Assembly: GCF_003994855.1 (NCBI RefSeq)
Contig: NZ_CP034142.1
Location: forward strand, 3,782,001-3,846,000
Direction of reading: 5' to 3'
From: Marinobacter sp. NP-4(2019)
GTDB taxonomy: Bacteria > Pseudomonadota > Gammaproteobacteria > Pseudomonadales > Oleiphilaceae
DNA length: 64,000 nucleotides
A program made the translations under genes and the position numbers. Below, piece after piece: positions 26,291-35,744 of this stretch. The notes below the pieces were generated by a model, which had not been told where the DNA came from, did not search any database, and worked only from the letters and a program-made list of their open reading frames with translations. Each line of letters begins with the position of its first letter. Position 1 is the stretch's first letter.

Positions 26291-27472
26291 TCAGAGCAAT
26301 AGCTGGCCGGCCAGCGCGCTGGCCGGCGCCAGCAACCACACAGGCACTCGCCATACCGCAAGGCACATCCACATCAACAACACCAGCGCCATACCGCTAA
26401 CTGAATGTATAGCCGAGGTCCAGACCGGATCGTAAAGCGCTGCCAGCAGCAAACCGACAACCCCGGCATTAACCCCGGCCAGGGCCGCCCGTACCGAATC
26501 ATGGGTTCGTACCCAGGACCAGAGCGGGAGTCCGGCAAAGACCAACAGGGTGCCAGGCAGGAAAACCGCCAGTACTGCAGTTGCAGCTCCAGACCAGCTC
26601 CCCTCGATCGCCCCGAGGAACGCGGAAAAGGTGAACAACGGCCCGGGCATTGCCTGGGCTACCCCGTAACCGGCCAGAAAAGTGTCCGCCGACATGACAC
26701 CAGAGGCAACAAAACCCTCCTGCAGCCAGGGCAGCACCACATGCCCACCGCCAAATACCAGCGCGCCCGCACGATACAGCTCCGCTCCAATCCATCCCAG
26801 CCCTTCCGGAGGTTGCGGCACAAAAGACCATACCAACAACCCCAGGAACACGAATGCAAACACCATCGGTTTACGGGACTTCACCGGCACCGTCAGCGCG
26901 TCTGTGGCAGCTCGCGAAGGCAATTTCAGGACCGCACCAACGGCGCCGGCGACCACCAGTGCCAACACCTGCATCCAGGCCGCACCGAGGGTCAACAGCG
27001 CGATCGCGACCAGGATTGCGATGGAAAGCCTCGGTCCGTCCGGGCACAGACTTTTGCCCATTTGCCACACGGCTTGCGCCACGACCGCGACCACAAACAG
27101 TTTGAGACCGGTGATCCAGCCGCCTGCGGCAACGTCCGGCCAGTAATTCAGGCCCGCAGCAAAACACGCCATGATCACTGCGGACGGCAAAGTGAATCCC
27201 AGCCACGCTGCAGCGGCACCCCGGTAATGACCCCGCAGGTAACCCAGGGTCAGCCCCACCTGGCTCGATGCAGGCCCTGGTAACAGCTGACAGAGGGCCA
27301 CCACTTCCCCGTATGCGGCATCGGACACCCAACGCCGTCGATTGACAAATTCATCGTGAAAATAGCCAAGGTGAGCCGCAGGGCCCCCAAAAGACGTCAG
27401 GCCCAACCGGAGAAACAACAGAAAAATCCGCCAGGGAGAATCCATTTGTTCATTTTTAACGGAGTGCGTCAT
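26291..27472 (-). CDS. chrA: Chromate transporter, ChrA (CHR) family
   Basis: A 393-aa inner-membrane protein with two homologous halves. Seen: GLTSFGGPAAHLGYFHDEFV in the first half and VFGGGHVVLPWLQEGFV in the second, plus PGPASSQVG and AQAMPGPLFTFSAFLG, the paired family motifs. ChrA exports chromate, although many marine members may serve other anions. Transcribed alone; no ChrB regulator is adjacent. Confidence 0.9.
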   Translation of the reverse strand: MTHSVKNEQMDSPWRIFLLFLRLGLTSFGGPAAHLGYFHDEFVNRRRWVSDAAYGEVVALCQLLPGPASSQVGLTLGYLRGHYRGAAAAWLGFTLPSAVIMACFAAGLNYWPDVAAGGWITGLKLFVVAVVAQAVWQMGKSLCPDGPRLSIAILVAIALLTLGAAWMQVLALVVAGAVGAVLKLPSRAATDALTVPVKSRKPMVFAFVFLGLLVWSFVPQPPEGLGWIGAELYRAGALVFGGGHVVLPWLQEGFVASGVMSADTFLAGYGVAQAMPGPLFTFSAFLGAIEGSWSGAATAVLAVFLPGTLLVFAGLPLWSWVRTHDSVRAALAGVNAGVVGLLLAALYDPVWTSAIHSVSGMALVLLMWMCLAVWRVPVWLLAPASALAGQLLL

Positions 27473-27621
27473 GAGTCCAACTTTTCGGGAGTTAGGTGTT
27501 TCACATCGGTACTGTCGGCATCAACCCAAACATGAACATTGCCGTATTCCGGTTGCATCACCCCCAGAGCCAACCATAATGAGGTTAGGGGTTTGTCAAC
27601 ACGTGCAACGCAGGATCCGCC

Positions 27622-28596
27622 ATGACCGCCAGGGCACATACACCAGAAAGTCAGGATGAGTTGCTGGAGTATCGTCTGAGCCTACGGCTCGGTCCCGTCC
27701 ACGCCCGCCAGAGGCTGGGGATTGAGCAGGAAGCCGAGGCCCGGGTATTCGGAACGAACTTCAGGTCGTTCCACCTGGAGAACCTGGCCTCCGCCCCGGG
27801 CCTTATCCGCTTTTGCCTGCAAATGGTCGGGCTGTTTCGGCGTGCACAGAATAACAGCCGGCGCTTGAACACCACCAGCAACGCTTTTCATGTCCCTGGC
27901 CTGCCGGCATCCTTCGAAGGCTTCCGTATCCTTCACCTGACAGACCTGCATGTCGATATGGACGAAGCCAACCTGCAGGCGGTCATTGACCAGATCGCCC
28001 CCCTGGAATACGACCTCTGTGTTCTGACCGGGGATTACCGGCGCCTGACCTGGGGCCCCGTGGACGAGGCACTGGAGGGCATGGCAAAACTCAGGGATGC
28101 GATCCGCGGGGACGCCTACGCAGTGTTGGGCAATCACGACAGTATACGGATGGTCCCCGGGCTGGAAGACATGGGCTACCGGCTATTGATGAACGAACAT
28201 GCGGAAATTTGTCGCAACGGAGAAACTCTTTATCTGGCCGGGGTGGATGATGCCCATTTCTACAAGGTTCACAACCTGCACCGGGCGGGAGACGACATAC
28301 CCCTTGGAGGCATCAGTATACTGCTGAGCCATACACCGGAAATCTTCCGGGAAGCCGCACACGCCGGCTTCGACATTTTCCTGTGCGGCCATACCCACGG
28401 CGGCCAGATCTGCCTGCCCGGAGGCATCCCCGTCACCCTGGATTCAGACTGTCCAAGGGCGCTTGGCCGTGGCCCCTGGCGTATGAACGGCATGCAGGGT
28501 TACACCTCGCCGGGATCCGGCACCTCGGTTATCAATGTGCGACTTAACTGCCCGGCGGAAGTCACGCTCCACACCCTGACCCGGGGGCCGGAGTAA
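27622..28596 (+). CDS. Metallophosphoesterase (calcineurin-like, YaeI type)
   Basis: A 324-aa protein with a C-terminal binuclear-metal phosphoesterase domain. Metal ligands are visible in order: HLTDLHVD (Asp108/His110), CVLTGDY, LGNHDS (about residue 171) and CGHTHGGQI (about 259). The YaeI/LpxH-like group often acts on phospholipid pyrophosphates or nucleotides. The substrate is unknown. The ~90-residue N-terminal region lacks a clear signal peptide. The gene is convergent with the CarS-like gene, only 3 bp apart. Confidence 0.82.
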   Translation: MTARAHTPESQDELLEYRLSLRLGPVHARQRLGIEQEAEARVFGTNFRSFHLENLASAPGLIRFCLQMVGLFRRAQNNSRRLNTTSNAFHVPGLPASFEGFRILHLTDLHVDMDEANLQAVIDQIAPLEYDLCVLTGDYRRLTWGPVDEALEGMAKLRDAIRGDAYAVLGNHDSIRMVPGLEDMGYRLLMNEHAEICRNGETLYLAGVDDAHFYKVHNLHRAGDDIPLGGISILLSHTPEIFREAAHAGFDIFLCGHTHGGQICLPGGIPVTLDSDCPRALGRGPWRMNGMQGYTSPGSGTSVINVRLNCPAEVTLHTLTRGPE

Positions 28597-28599
28597 TAA

Positions 28600-29082
28600 T
28601 CAGTGTGGCTGCCGACGGATACCCAGACGGTACAACAGGGGTGAAAACAGAATATTGGACAGGGTAAACAGCACCACAACGGCCACTGCCTGCCAGAACC
28701 CCAGGGGTAACCAGAAAAACGCAAGGATCATCGGCAGTAGCGCTTCCGGAATCTGATCCAACCATAATGCCCTGGCACTGGCAGCCAACCCGCGTCGCCG
28801 CTTGATGAAGCTGCTGAGCATGTCGCCGAGCAACCCCAGCAAACCAAACAGCAGACCGAAAAACAGCCCCATACCCGCCACCAAGGCAAACAGACCGCAG
28901 CTCAGTGTGCCGGCCACCACACCACGCCAGGTTTTACTCTGTCCCAGCAATGGGCGTCCATCATGCCACAGGCGACCTCCGTCCACCGGTGTCTCCCAAT
29001 GATGACCAAACAGTTTCCTGGCAACCACAGGGGCTCCGTTAGCCAGCACCAACATCACAAACAGCTCCAGTGCCAGGATCAA
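28600..29082 (-). CDS. CDP-archaeol synthase (CarS)-family membrane protein
   Basis: A 160-aa polytopic protein of the CarS/DUF46 family, related to CdsA-type cytidylyltransferases. Seen: LANGAPVVARKLFG, the family motif PVDGGRLWHDGRPLLGQSKTWRGV (shown in the order D-G-G ... G-x-S-K-T-W-R-G), and GLLGDMLSSFIKRR. In archaea CarS makes CDP-archaeol. Bacterial members presumably activate another lipid; no archaeal lipid pathway is seen here. It is 17 bp behind fumC, apparently by chance of operon layout. Confidence 0.75.
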   Translation of the reverse strand: MILALELFVMLVLANGAPVVARKLFGHHWETPVDGGRLWHDGRPLLGQSKTWRGVVAGTLSCGLFALVAGMGLFFGLLFGLLGLLGDMLSSFIKRRRGLAASARALWLDQIPEALLPMILAFFWLPLGFWQAVAVVVLFTLSNILFSPLLYRLGIRRQPH

Positions 29083-29099
29083 GTCAGGCTGCCTCCGGT

Positions 29100-30476
29100 T
29101 CAGGAAACCCCGCCACGGGTCAGTTTGAGCGGATCCATCAAGGTTTCCAGCCGGGCCCTGTCCAGCCCGCTTCGCTCCTCAGCCACATCAATCACAGGGC
29201 GACCGGTACGATAGGCCTCCTTGGCAATATCCGCCGCCAGGTCGTAGCCAATTTCCGGATTCAGGGCGGTGACCAGCACCGGATTCCGTCCGACACCGGC
29301 GTTGAGGTTATCCACGTTAACCGTGAGGCCCTTAATGGCTTTTTCGGCCAGTATGGCGGAAGCGTTGCTCAGCAGGGACACCATGTCCAGCAGGTTGGCG
29401 CCCACCAGCGGCAACATCACGTTGAGCTGAAAGTTGCCGGACTGACCGGCCAGCGCAACCGTTGTATCCATCCCCATGACCTGGGCACTGGCCATGGCAA
29501 CCGATTCCGGAATCACCGGATTTACTTTCCCCGGCATAATGCTGCTACCAGGTTGCAGTGCCGGCAGGGTGATCTCCGCCAGACCATGAATCGGACCACT
29601 GTTCATCCACCGGAGATCATTGGCGATCTTGGTCAGTATGATGGCAACACCCCGTAGCTGGGCAGATAAGGCCACCGGTGAATCAATCGCACTTTGCCCG
29701 ACAAATTTGTGTTCCAGGGAACGGAAATGATAGCCAGTGTCTCTCGCGAGAAACTTGACGAATTGTTCGGCAAATTCATCCGGTGCATTTATACCGGTAC
29801 CGACGGCCGTTCCGCCCTGCGGCAACGCCATGAGATCGTCAGCCGCCGCTTCCACTCGCTTTTCCGCCGCCAGCAGTTGCTCCCGCCAGGTGCGGAGCTC
29901 CTGGCCCACCGTCACCGGCATGGCATCCATCAGGTGGGTCCGGCCGGTTTTTACCTGCTCCGAGAACAGCGCTTCGCGCTCATAGATAACACCGCAGAGA
30001 TGAGACAGCGCTGGCAAAAGCCGGGTCTGAACCACTGTGACGGCACTGACGTGGATGGCAGTCGGAATCACGTCATTGGAACTCTGACTCATGTTGACGT
30101 GGTCGTTGGCATTCACCTGTACACCGGCACGCGCCGCCAACGCAGCAATGACCTCGTTGACGTTCATATTGGTGCTGGTACCGGAACCGGTCTGGTAGCG
30201 ATCCACCGGGAACTGGTCCGCATACTCGCCCCTCACCAGTTGCTCACAGGCTTCTACAATCGCATCCCGTTTTTCATTGTCCAGATAGCCGAGACTGGCA
30301 TTGGCTTCCGCCGCTGCCTGCTTGACCCGGACAACAGCGCCAATGAACGCCGGCGGCATGGGCAGGCCGCTGACCGGAAAGTTGTCAACAGCCCGCTGTG
30401 TCTGCGCGCCCCAGAGAGCATCCGCTGGGACCTGCACCTCTCCGAGACTGTCTTTTTCCGTTCTGAATTCACTCAT
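29100..30476 (-). CDS. fumC: Class II fumarate hydratase FumC
   Basis: A 458-aa iron-independent fumarase interconverting fumarate and malate. Seen: GSGTSTNMNVNEVIA, the HVNMSQSSNDVIPTA active-site motif, GRTHLMDAMPVTVGQE, and the superfamily signature GSSIMPGKVNPV. Length matches the family. It is followed closely by the CarS-like gene and preceded (34 bp) by a small unknown gene. Confidence 0.96.
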   Translation of the reverse strand: MSEFRTEKDSLGEVQVPADALWGAQTQRAVDNFPVSGLPMPPAFIGAVVRVKQAAAEANASLGYLDNEKRDAIVEACEQLVRGEYADQFPVDRYQTGSGTSTNMNVNEVIAALAARAGVQVNANDHVNMSQSSNDVIPTAIHVSAVTVVQTRLLPALSHLCGVIYEREALFSEQVKTGRTHLMDAMPVTVGQELRTWREQLLAAEKRVEAAADDLMALPQGGTAVGTGINAPDEFAEQFVKFLARDTGYHFRSLEHKFVGQSAIDSPVALSAQLRGVAIILTKIANDLRWMNSGPIHGLAEITLPALQPGSSIMPGKVNPVIPESVAMASAQVMGMDTTVALAGQSGNFQLNVMLPLVGANLLDMVSLLSNASAILAEKAIKGLTVNVDNLNAGVGRNPVLVTALNPEIGYDLAADIAKEAYRTGRPVIDVAEERSGLDRARLETLMDPLKLTRGGVS

Positions 30477-30510
30477 GACACCCTCTCCTTATCGGTATCA
30501 GGGAATCTCG

Positions 30511-30795
30511 TCAGCCCCCGTGGTGTGACTTCAGTCTCACATGGTCACAGATTCCCGTAACCTGTTCAAAGTTAACAACTAATGTCTGGACGGTATTGGT
30601 GTAGGTATCGTGGAGGTGAAACTTGAACCGGCGCTGTTTCTCACCTTGCAAAAAGGCATCGTATTCCTTCACCAGTTCACGAACATCACCTCCATTGTCC
30701 TGGGACCAGGTGGCATTGAAAGGGCCGAGAACGGCACCACCGGCCAGGCAAATGGTCACTTCGTGATTGGTCAGGGCATTATCGGTTATTGCCAT
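30511..30795 (-). CDS. Small conserved hypothetical protein
   Basis: A 94-aa soluble protein I do not recognise. It starts MAITDNALTNHEVTICL, has an even mix of short strands and a charged helix (KEYDAFLQGEKQRRFKF), and a His-rich end (KSHHGG). No signal peptide. The ATG is preceded by CAGGAGAG at a proper distance, which supports translation. It sits between the sensor kinase and fumC on the same strand. Confidence 0.6.
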   Translation of the reverse strand: MAITDNALTNHEVTICLAGGAVLGPFNATWSQDNGGDVRELVKEYDAFLQGEKQRRFKFHLHDTYTNTVQTLVVNFEQVTGICDHVRLKSHHGG

Positions 30796-30866
30796 GGTGC
30801 ACTCTCCTGAAATTCGTGGGATCTCAGGATTCAGTGTAGACCCTCGGGCCGCGACAGGTTAGTTCG

Positions 30867-32624
30867 TTATTCCGCAGATGGCCCAAGCAGACTGGTCAAC
30901 AATGCCCGCAACCGGTTCGGTTTTACCGGTTTGTTAAGGATCGGCAGGTACTGGGCACGCACCAGTTTTCGGATCTGATCACTGCTGTCGGCGGTAATGA
31001 TCGCGGCAGGAATGTCACGATCCAGTTCACGGCGAATACCATAGATCGCTTCACAACCCGTCAGATTATTATCCAGGTGATAATCCGCCAGTATCACAGA
31101 GGGTTGCTGCTCCGCCGTCGCCAGCAATTCCAGAGCCTCTGCCTCACTACGGGCCGCCATAACCGAGCATCCCCAGCGCTCCAGCAATGCCTGCATGCTA
31201 TCCAGAACAGCCCGTTCATTATCAATGACCATTATCCGGGCACCTCTGAAAGCATCGGCATAGGACTCCAGCGGATTTCTTTCCCGGGCCTTTGTCTGGT
31301 CAGCCACCCTGTTCTCCAGGGGCACGGTCAGCATGAACCGGGACCCCCGGCCAGGTCGGGAGGCGACATCAATATCGTAGCCCAGAATCCGGACCATGCG
31401 CTCCACAATGGCCAGCCCCAGCCCCACGCCCTGACGTCCCCCTGTGCCCTGGGGCAGGAGTTGATGGAATTCGGTAAAGATGTCCCTTAGCTTACCCGCC
31501 TCAATGCCCACCCCCGTGTCCCAGACCTCGATGCGCAGGCTGTCGCCGCGGGCTCGCAGGGCCAGCAATACACCACCCTGACGGGTGTAGCGAAAAGCAT
31601 TACTCAACAGGTTGCGGATGATGCGGGTCAGCATGCGTTGATCGGTTTTGACCAATGCGGACACCGTGCGCACGCGGAACTGCAAACCGGCGTTGGCGGC
31701 CACCGCTTCAAACTCCTCTCCGAGCCCACTGGCAAGCGCCGCCACATCAGTGACCACCAGGTCCGGCGTCATCGCCTGCTGATCCAGCTTGGAAATGTCC
31801 AGCAAGTCCGCCAGCAAGTCTTCCGCACCCTCAAGGGCACGGTGAACCTGGTGCACCATGCGTTGCTCCTGGTCTGGCAACTGGCTGTCCTGAAGTGCAG
31901 AGATCATCAACCGGGCGGCATTCAACGGCTGCATCAGGTCATGGCTAGCTGCCGCCAGGTATTTGTCCTTACTGCGGTTGGCTTCCCGCGCGGCTTCCAT
32001 AGCGACCACCAGTTCGCGTTCAACCTTCTCCCGCTCCTCGATCTGGTAGCGCAACCCGACATTGGCGTTCTGCAAGGCTTCAGTACGCTCTTCCACCCGT
32101 CTTTCCAGATCGGCATTGAGCTGTTCCAGCTTTTGCCGGGCCTGAACCCGTTCAGTGATATCCGCCACGAAGGCTTCCACCACTTCCGGGCCCAGGTCCG
32201 GGCGGCGCAATATGGAGATCGCGACATGCACCGGTGTGTTGTCCACTCGCCGCAAACGGGTCTCCCGGACACGCAGGCTGCCTTCGTCCAGGAGCTCCTG
32301 GCGGATCTTGTCAAACTCATTGGAACTACAGAACAACTGCTCCCGCAGCCGGATCACCCGTTGCTTGAGATCCTCTGCGCTGGCGTAGCCGCAAATACGA
32401 GCCATGGCCGGATTACAGGCAAGGAAGCCGCCACGCATGTTGGCCTGGAAAATTCCGTGAAGCGCATTTTCAAACAGCCATTTGTAGCGGTTACGCTCCT
32501 TCTCCAGCTCCTCTATGCGTTCCTGCAGCGCCGGGTAGTAGTTCTTGCGGACCGAATGGCTTCCCAGCCCCAACAGATCGCCAACTCCATAGCCGTTGTC
32601 CTGTTCCTCAGAGGGCTTCTTCAT
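30867..32624 (-). CDS. Hybrid sensor histidine kinase, ErcS-like
   Basis: A 585-aa cytosolic hybrid kinase without TM segments. The ATG at 32624 (MKKPSEEQD) is chosen; the longer frame lies within ercA. Order: a PAS domain (about 60-175, WLFENALHGIFQANMRGG), a coiled coil, the phosphoacceptor motif AAASHDLMQPLNAARLM with His228, the ATPase (NLLSNAFRYT, DTGVGI, GLGLAIVERM), and a C-terminal receiver (IMVIDNERA, LADYHLD, NKPVKP). In P. aeruginosa ErcS is encoded next to ErcA in the ethanol-oxidation network, as here. Start codons overlap ercA by 17 bp, so translation is coupled. Confidence 0.85.
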   Translation of the reverse strand: MKKPSEEQDNGYGVGDLLGLGSHSVRKNYYPALQERIEELEKERNRYKWLFENALHGIFQANMRGGFLACNPAMARICGYASAEDLKQRVIRLREQLFCSSNEFDKIRQELLDEGSLRVRETRLRRVDNTPVHVAISILRRPDLGPEVVEAFVADITERVQARQKLEQLNADLERRVEERTEALQNANVGLRYQIEEREKVERELVVAMEAAREANRSKDKYLAAASHDLMQPLNAARLMISALQDSQLPDQEQRMVHQVHRALEGAEDLLADLLDISKLDQQAMTPDLVVTDVAALASGLGEEFEAVAANAGLQFRVRTVSALVKTDQRMLTRIIRNLLSNAFRYTRQGGVLLALRARGDSLRIEVWDTGVGIEAGKLRDIFTEFHQLLPQGTGGRQGVGLGLAIVERMVRILGYDIDVASRPGRGSRFMLTVPLENRVADQTKARERNPLESYADAFRGARIMVIDNERAVLDSMQALLERWGCSVMAARSEAEALELLATAEQQPSVILADYHLDNNLTGCEAIYGIRRELDRDIPAAIITADSSDQIRKLVRAQYLPILNKPVKPNRLRALLTSLLGPSAE

Positions 32625-33771
32625 AAACGACCTGAACATCCCGCAACGAAGACTTGCGGGGATTCGTGAGTATGCAGGGATCCTGCAGGGCAAACCCTGA
32701 CAGATACGGAATGTCGGAAACGGTAACCCCCAACTGGGAGAGCCGCGCCTCCAGCCCGACTTTACGTTTGAGCTCAATGATACGGTTCATCAACTGCTTC
32801 TTGATTTCAGGCTTGCCCATACCCCGGGTATCAATACCCATCGCCTCGGCCACCCGACGGAATCGATCTTCCGCCGAGACGTAGTTATAGGCCACAACAT
32901 GTTCAAGCAGCAACGCATTACACAAACCGTGGGGCAGATCCAGGTAGCCGCCAAGGCTGTGGGACATGGCATGGACCGCCCCGAGAATGGCATTGGAAAA
33001 CGCCAGCCCTGCCTGCATAGACGCCAGCATGATCTGTTCACGCAGGAACGGGTTCGCGGTGTTCGCCACCAGCGGCTCGAGGTTGCGGTTAATGAGCCGG
33101 ATCGCTTCCAGGGCGTGGGTGTCGGTTAACGGCCCACTGCCGGTGGAGACAAACGCCTCGATCGCGTGGACCATAGCATCCACACCGGTGCAGGCGGTCA
33201 GATAGGGATCCATGGTCTCCGTGACTTCCGGATCGATCAGGGAAACGTCGGGGACTACAGCCTTGCTGATGATGGAAAACTTGAAGCGCCGAATCGGATC
33301 AGAAATGATCGCAAACTGCGAGACATCCGCCGATGTACCCGCCGTCGTTGGTATCAATACCAGCGGAGGCGATGGGTGGGTTATGGTGTCCACCCCCTCG
33401 AATTCCAGAATGCTGCGGCCGTGTGTTGCCACAATGCCAATCCCCTTGGCGCAATCCATGGGGCTGCCACCGCCAATAGCAACGATGACATCGCATTCGC
33501 TGGACTTGTACAGCTCCGCCCCCACCATCACTTCATCCACCTTGGGATTGGGTGAAACGCCGGTAAATATCGTGGTACGAATACCGGCCTCCGTCAGCAG
33601 CGTCACAATCTCATTCACCCAGCCAGCGGCCGCCACCCCCGGATCGGAGACAAGCATTACGTGTTTTGCTCCGAAGTTACTGGCGAAATTGGCCACGGAT
33701 TTACGTGCGCCCGCACCAAACACGATCTCCGGCGAGACAAATTTTCGAAGTGCTGATATATCGTGACTCAT
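32608..33771 (-). CDS. ercA: Iron-containing alcohol dehydrogenase, ErcA-like
   Basis: A 387-aa NAD(P)-dependent group III (iron) alcohol dehydrogenase. Seen: the nucleotide-binding GGGSPMDCAKGIG, and metal-ligand region HAMSHSLGGYLDLPHGLCNALLLEHV with conserved His residues. The position between pqqH and an ErcS-like kinase matches ercA of P. aeruginosa, where it is needed for regulation of ethanol oxidation rather than bulk catalysis. The symbol is given by context and family. The gene overlaps the kinase gene downstream. Confidence 0.85.
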   Translation of the reverse strand: MSHDISALRKFVSPEIVFGAGARKSVANFASNFGAKHVMLVSDPGVAAAGWVNEIVTLLTEAGIRTTIFTGVSPNPKVDEVMVGAELYKSSECDVIVAIGGGSPMDCAKGIGIVATHGRSILEFEGVDTITHPSPPLVLIPTTAGTSADVSQFAIISDPIRRFKFSIISKAVVPDVSLIDPEVTETMDPYLTACTGVDAMVHAIEAFVSTGSGPLTDTHALEAIRLINRNLEPLVANTANPFLREQIMLASMQAGLAFSNAILGAVHAMSHSLGGYLDLPHGLCNALLLEHVVAYNYVSAEDRFRRVAEAMGIDTRGMGKPEIKKQLMNRIIELKRKVGLEARLSQLGVTVSDIPYLSGFALQDPCILTNPRKSSLRDVQVVYEEAL

Positions 33772-33815
33772 TGGGCTGTACTCGACGCATTATTGTTATA
33801 GGAATCGTCGAAAGT

Positions 33816-35744
33816 TTAACTCAAGTTCCCGGCAGGTTCATGGGTCTTTGAGCTGTGCTTCCGATAAAAGCTGAACAGCCATGTCAGCATACCAGCCTGG
33901 CTGGCCTGTTGCCGGAAACCATGCCCCTCGTCATCAAACCAGTGCAGCTCCGGCGATAGTCCGGCATCACGCATCACTGAGATCATCGCTCTGGTCTGCA
34001 CCGGAACCACCACCTGGTCCTGACCACCCTGGAAGAAAATCATCGGTGTCCGGATGCGGTCAGCCTGGTGCAGCGGCGTCCGTGCGTGCCAGCGCTCCGG
34101 ATGGGTTTGTGGAGAACCCAGAAGCCAGTCCAGGTACCCGGATTCGAAACGGTGGGTCGCTGCCCTCAGCCGTAACGGGTCGGTCACACCATACATACTT
34201 GCCCCGGCGGCAAACCGGCGGCTGGCGATCAGTGCCATCAACACCGTATACCCTCCGGAGCTTCGCCCCTGTATGAAGAGGCGACGGCCATCAGCGAGAC
34301 CTCGGGCCGCCAGGTAATCGGCCGCCCGTTCCATGTCCTCGACATCGGCCTCCCCCCAACGACCGGCCAACGCCAGCCGGAAGTCCCGGCCAAAACCGGT
34401 GCTGCCACGATAGTTGACTTCGGCCACGGCAAATCCACGCTGGCACCAGAACTGAATGTGGGGGTTGAAGACCGGGTAGGCTGCCGAAGTCGGGCCACCG
34501 TGGGCCACCAGGATCAGGGGCGGCGGATTCTCCGGCGCCTCTGAGGTGGGGCTGTAGAAAAAGCCCTGAATATCCGGCTCGGATGCGCACCCGGGCGGCA
34601 CTACAAAGCTCTGCGGCAGGGCCGGTGAGCCCACCCTGATGGCGTCCTCTCCACCGGCTACAACCCGCACCTGATCGGAGTCCGGATCAATGGCCAATAC
34701 GGCATCCAGCTGCGTGGGCGATCGGGCGATACAATACAGTTCCGCGCCCACCGCACACAGATCACGAAAGTCACTGAAGGTATCGGCCACCCTCCGACCG
34801 ATGTTGTCTGCGTGATCAAACAGCCAGAGTTCACCGGTCCCGTTACAATAGCGAACCCTGGCCCAACCACCAGCCATCAGAGGTGTATGGTGGGACTCCC
34901 CCAGTTGCCAGGGTGCATTGGCATGATCCAGGGTCGGCGCATCGCAACCTACCCAGTCACCACTTGCACCATCCGGGTCCAGCCGCCATGGCTGCCACCA
35001 GCCGTCGTGATCGGAGAGAACCCACAGGGTTTTACCGGCAAACACCGGTTGCTGTACCGAGGCTTCCGACGGCGTCGGCCAGGTTTCGCAGCCACGGAGC
35101 CAGCCATTCTCGGTCACCACGGCCGTCCACAGCTCGGTTCTGAGCCAGGGCGTAGCCGGTAGCTGCCAACTGACCCAGGCAATATGACGCCCATCGTCGG
35201 AAAGCGCCGGTGCCCCGTAAAAGTCCAGGCCACTGTGCAGGACCTGGATGCCCTGCTCCGGCCCCACAGCCACCAATTGCTGCTGGCCAGCGGCCTCCCT
35301 TACCGCGAGCACCCGAGGGCGCGTCGGGTCCGCCACCAGCCCACCAAAGGCAACCCCGACTTCATCGGTCAATTGCAGGCAGTGGCCATTCATCCGGTCA
35401 ATGAAGTGGATCTGCTGATCCTCGCTCACCACAAACACACCGAGATCCGAAGCCGCCAGGGCTCCGCCACCGTACCCGTTGACTCGACTGCGAATACTCA
35501 AACTTTGTGGCCCCAGTCGGGCCGGGCCCTGATCTGTCAGGTGCCAGAGGGTCGTGATGCCAAGGGACGGGTCCGTTTGCAACCAGAACAGCCCGCCGCG
35601 TGAGACCGACAACGCCCCGCGCTGGATGTAAGCGGCGCAGGCGTCCTCGGCACTCAGCAGGCCCTGAGGAGTGTCGGCTTCCGAATCACCGGCAGGGTGG
35701 TGGGAAACATCAGCCCCTGAAGAACAGTCTCGAGTTATCCGCAT
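33816..35744 (-). CDS. pqqH: S9-family prolyl oligopeptidase-like peptidase, PqqH
   Basis: A 642-aa serine peptidase. The N-terminal ~370 residues look like a beta-propeller (repeated W/Y-ending blades). The C-terminal alpha/beta hydrolase carries FIQGRSSGGYT (nucleophile Ser), and DDEGHGFRQ with the catalytic His. P. aeruginosa pqqH (S9 peptidase) occupies the same place after pqqE. The role in PQQ maturation is unproven. The start at 35744 overlaps pqqE by 35 bp with a weak ribosome-binding site, so the start is uncertain. Confidence 0.82.
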   Translation of the reverse strand: MRITRDCSSGADVSHHPAGDSEADTPQGLLSAEDACAAYIQRGALSVSRGGLFWLQTDPSLGITTLWHLTDQGPARLGPQSLSIRSRVNGYGGGALAASDLGVFVVSEDQQIHFIDRMNGHCLQLTDEVGVAFGGLVADPTRPRVLAVREAAGQQQLVAVGPEQGIQVLHSGLDFYGAPALSDDGRHIAWVSWQLPATPWLRTELWTAVVTENGWLRGCETWPTPSEASVQQPVFAGKTLWVLSDHDGWWQPWRLDPDGASGDWVGCDAPTLDHANAPWQLGESHHTPLMAGGWARVRYCNGTGELWLFDHADNIGRRVADTFSDFRDLCAVGAELYCIARSPTQLDAVLAIDPDSDQVRVVAGGEDAIRVGSPALPQSFVVPPGCASEPDIQGFFYSPTSEAPENPPPLILVAHGGPTSAAYPVFNPHIQFWCQRGFAVAEVNYRGSTGFGRDFRLALAGRWGEADVEDMERAADYLAARGLADGRRLFIQGRSSGGYTVLMALIASRRFAAGASMYGVTDPLRLRAATHRFESGYLDWLLGSPQTHPERWHARTPLHQADRIRTPMIFFQGGQDQVVVPVQTRAMISVMRDAGLSPELHWFDDEGHGFRQQASQAGMLTWLFSFYRKHSSKTHEPAGNLS

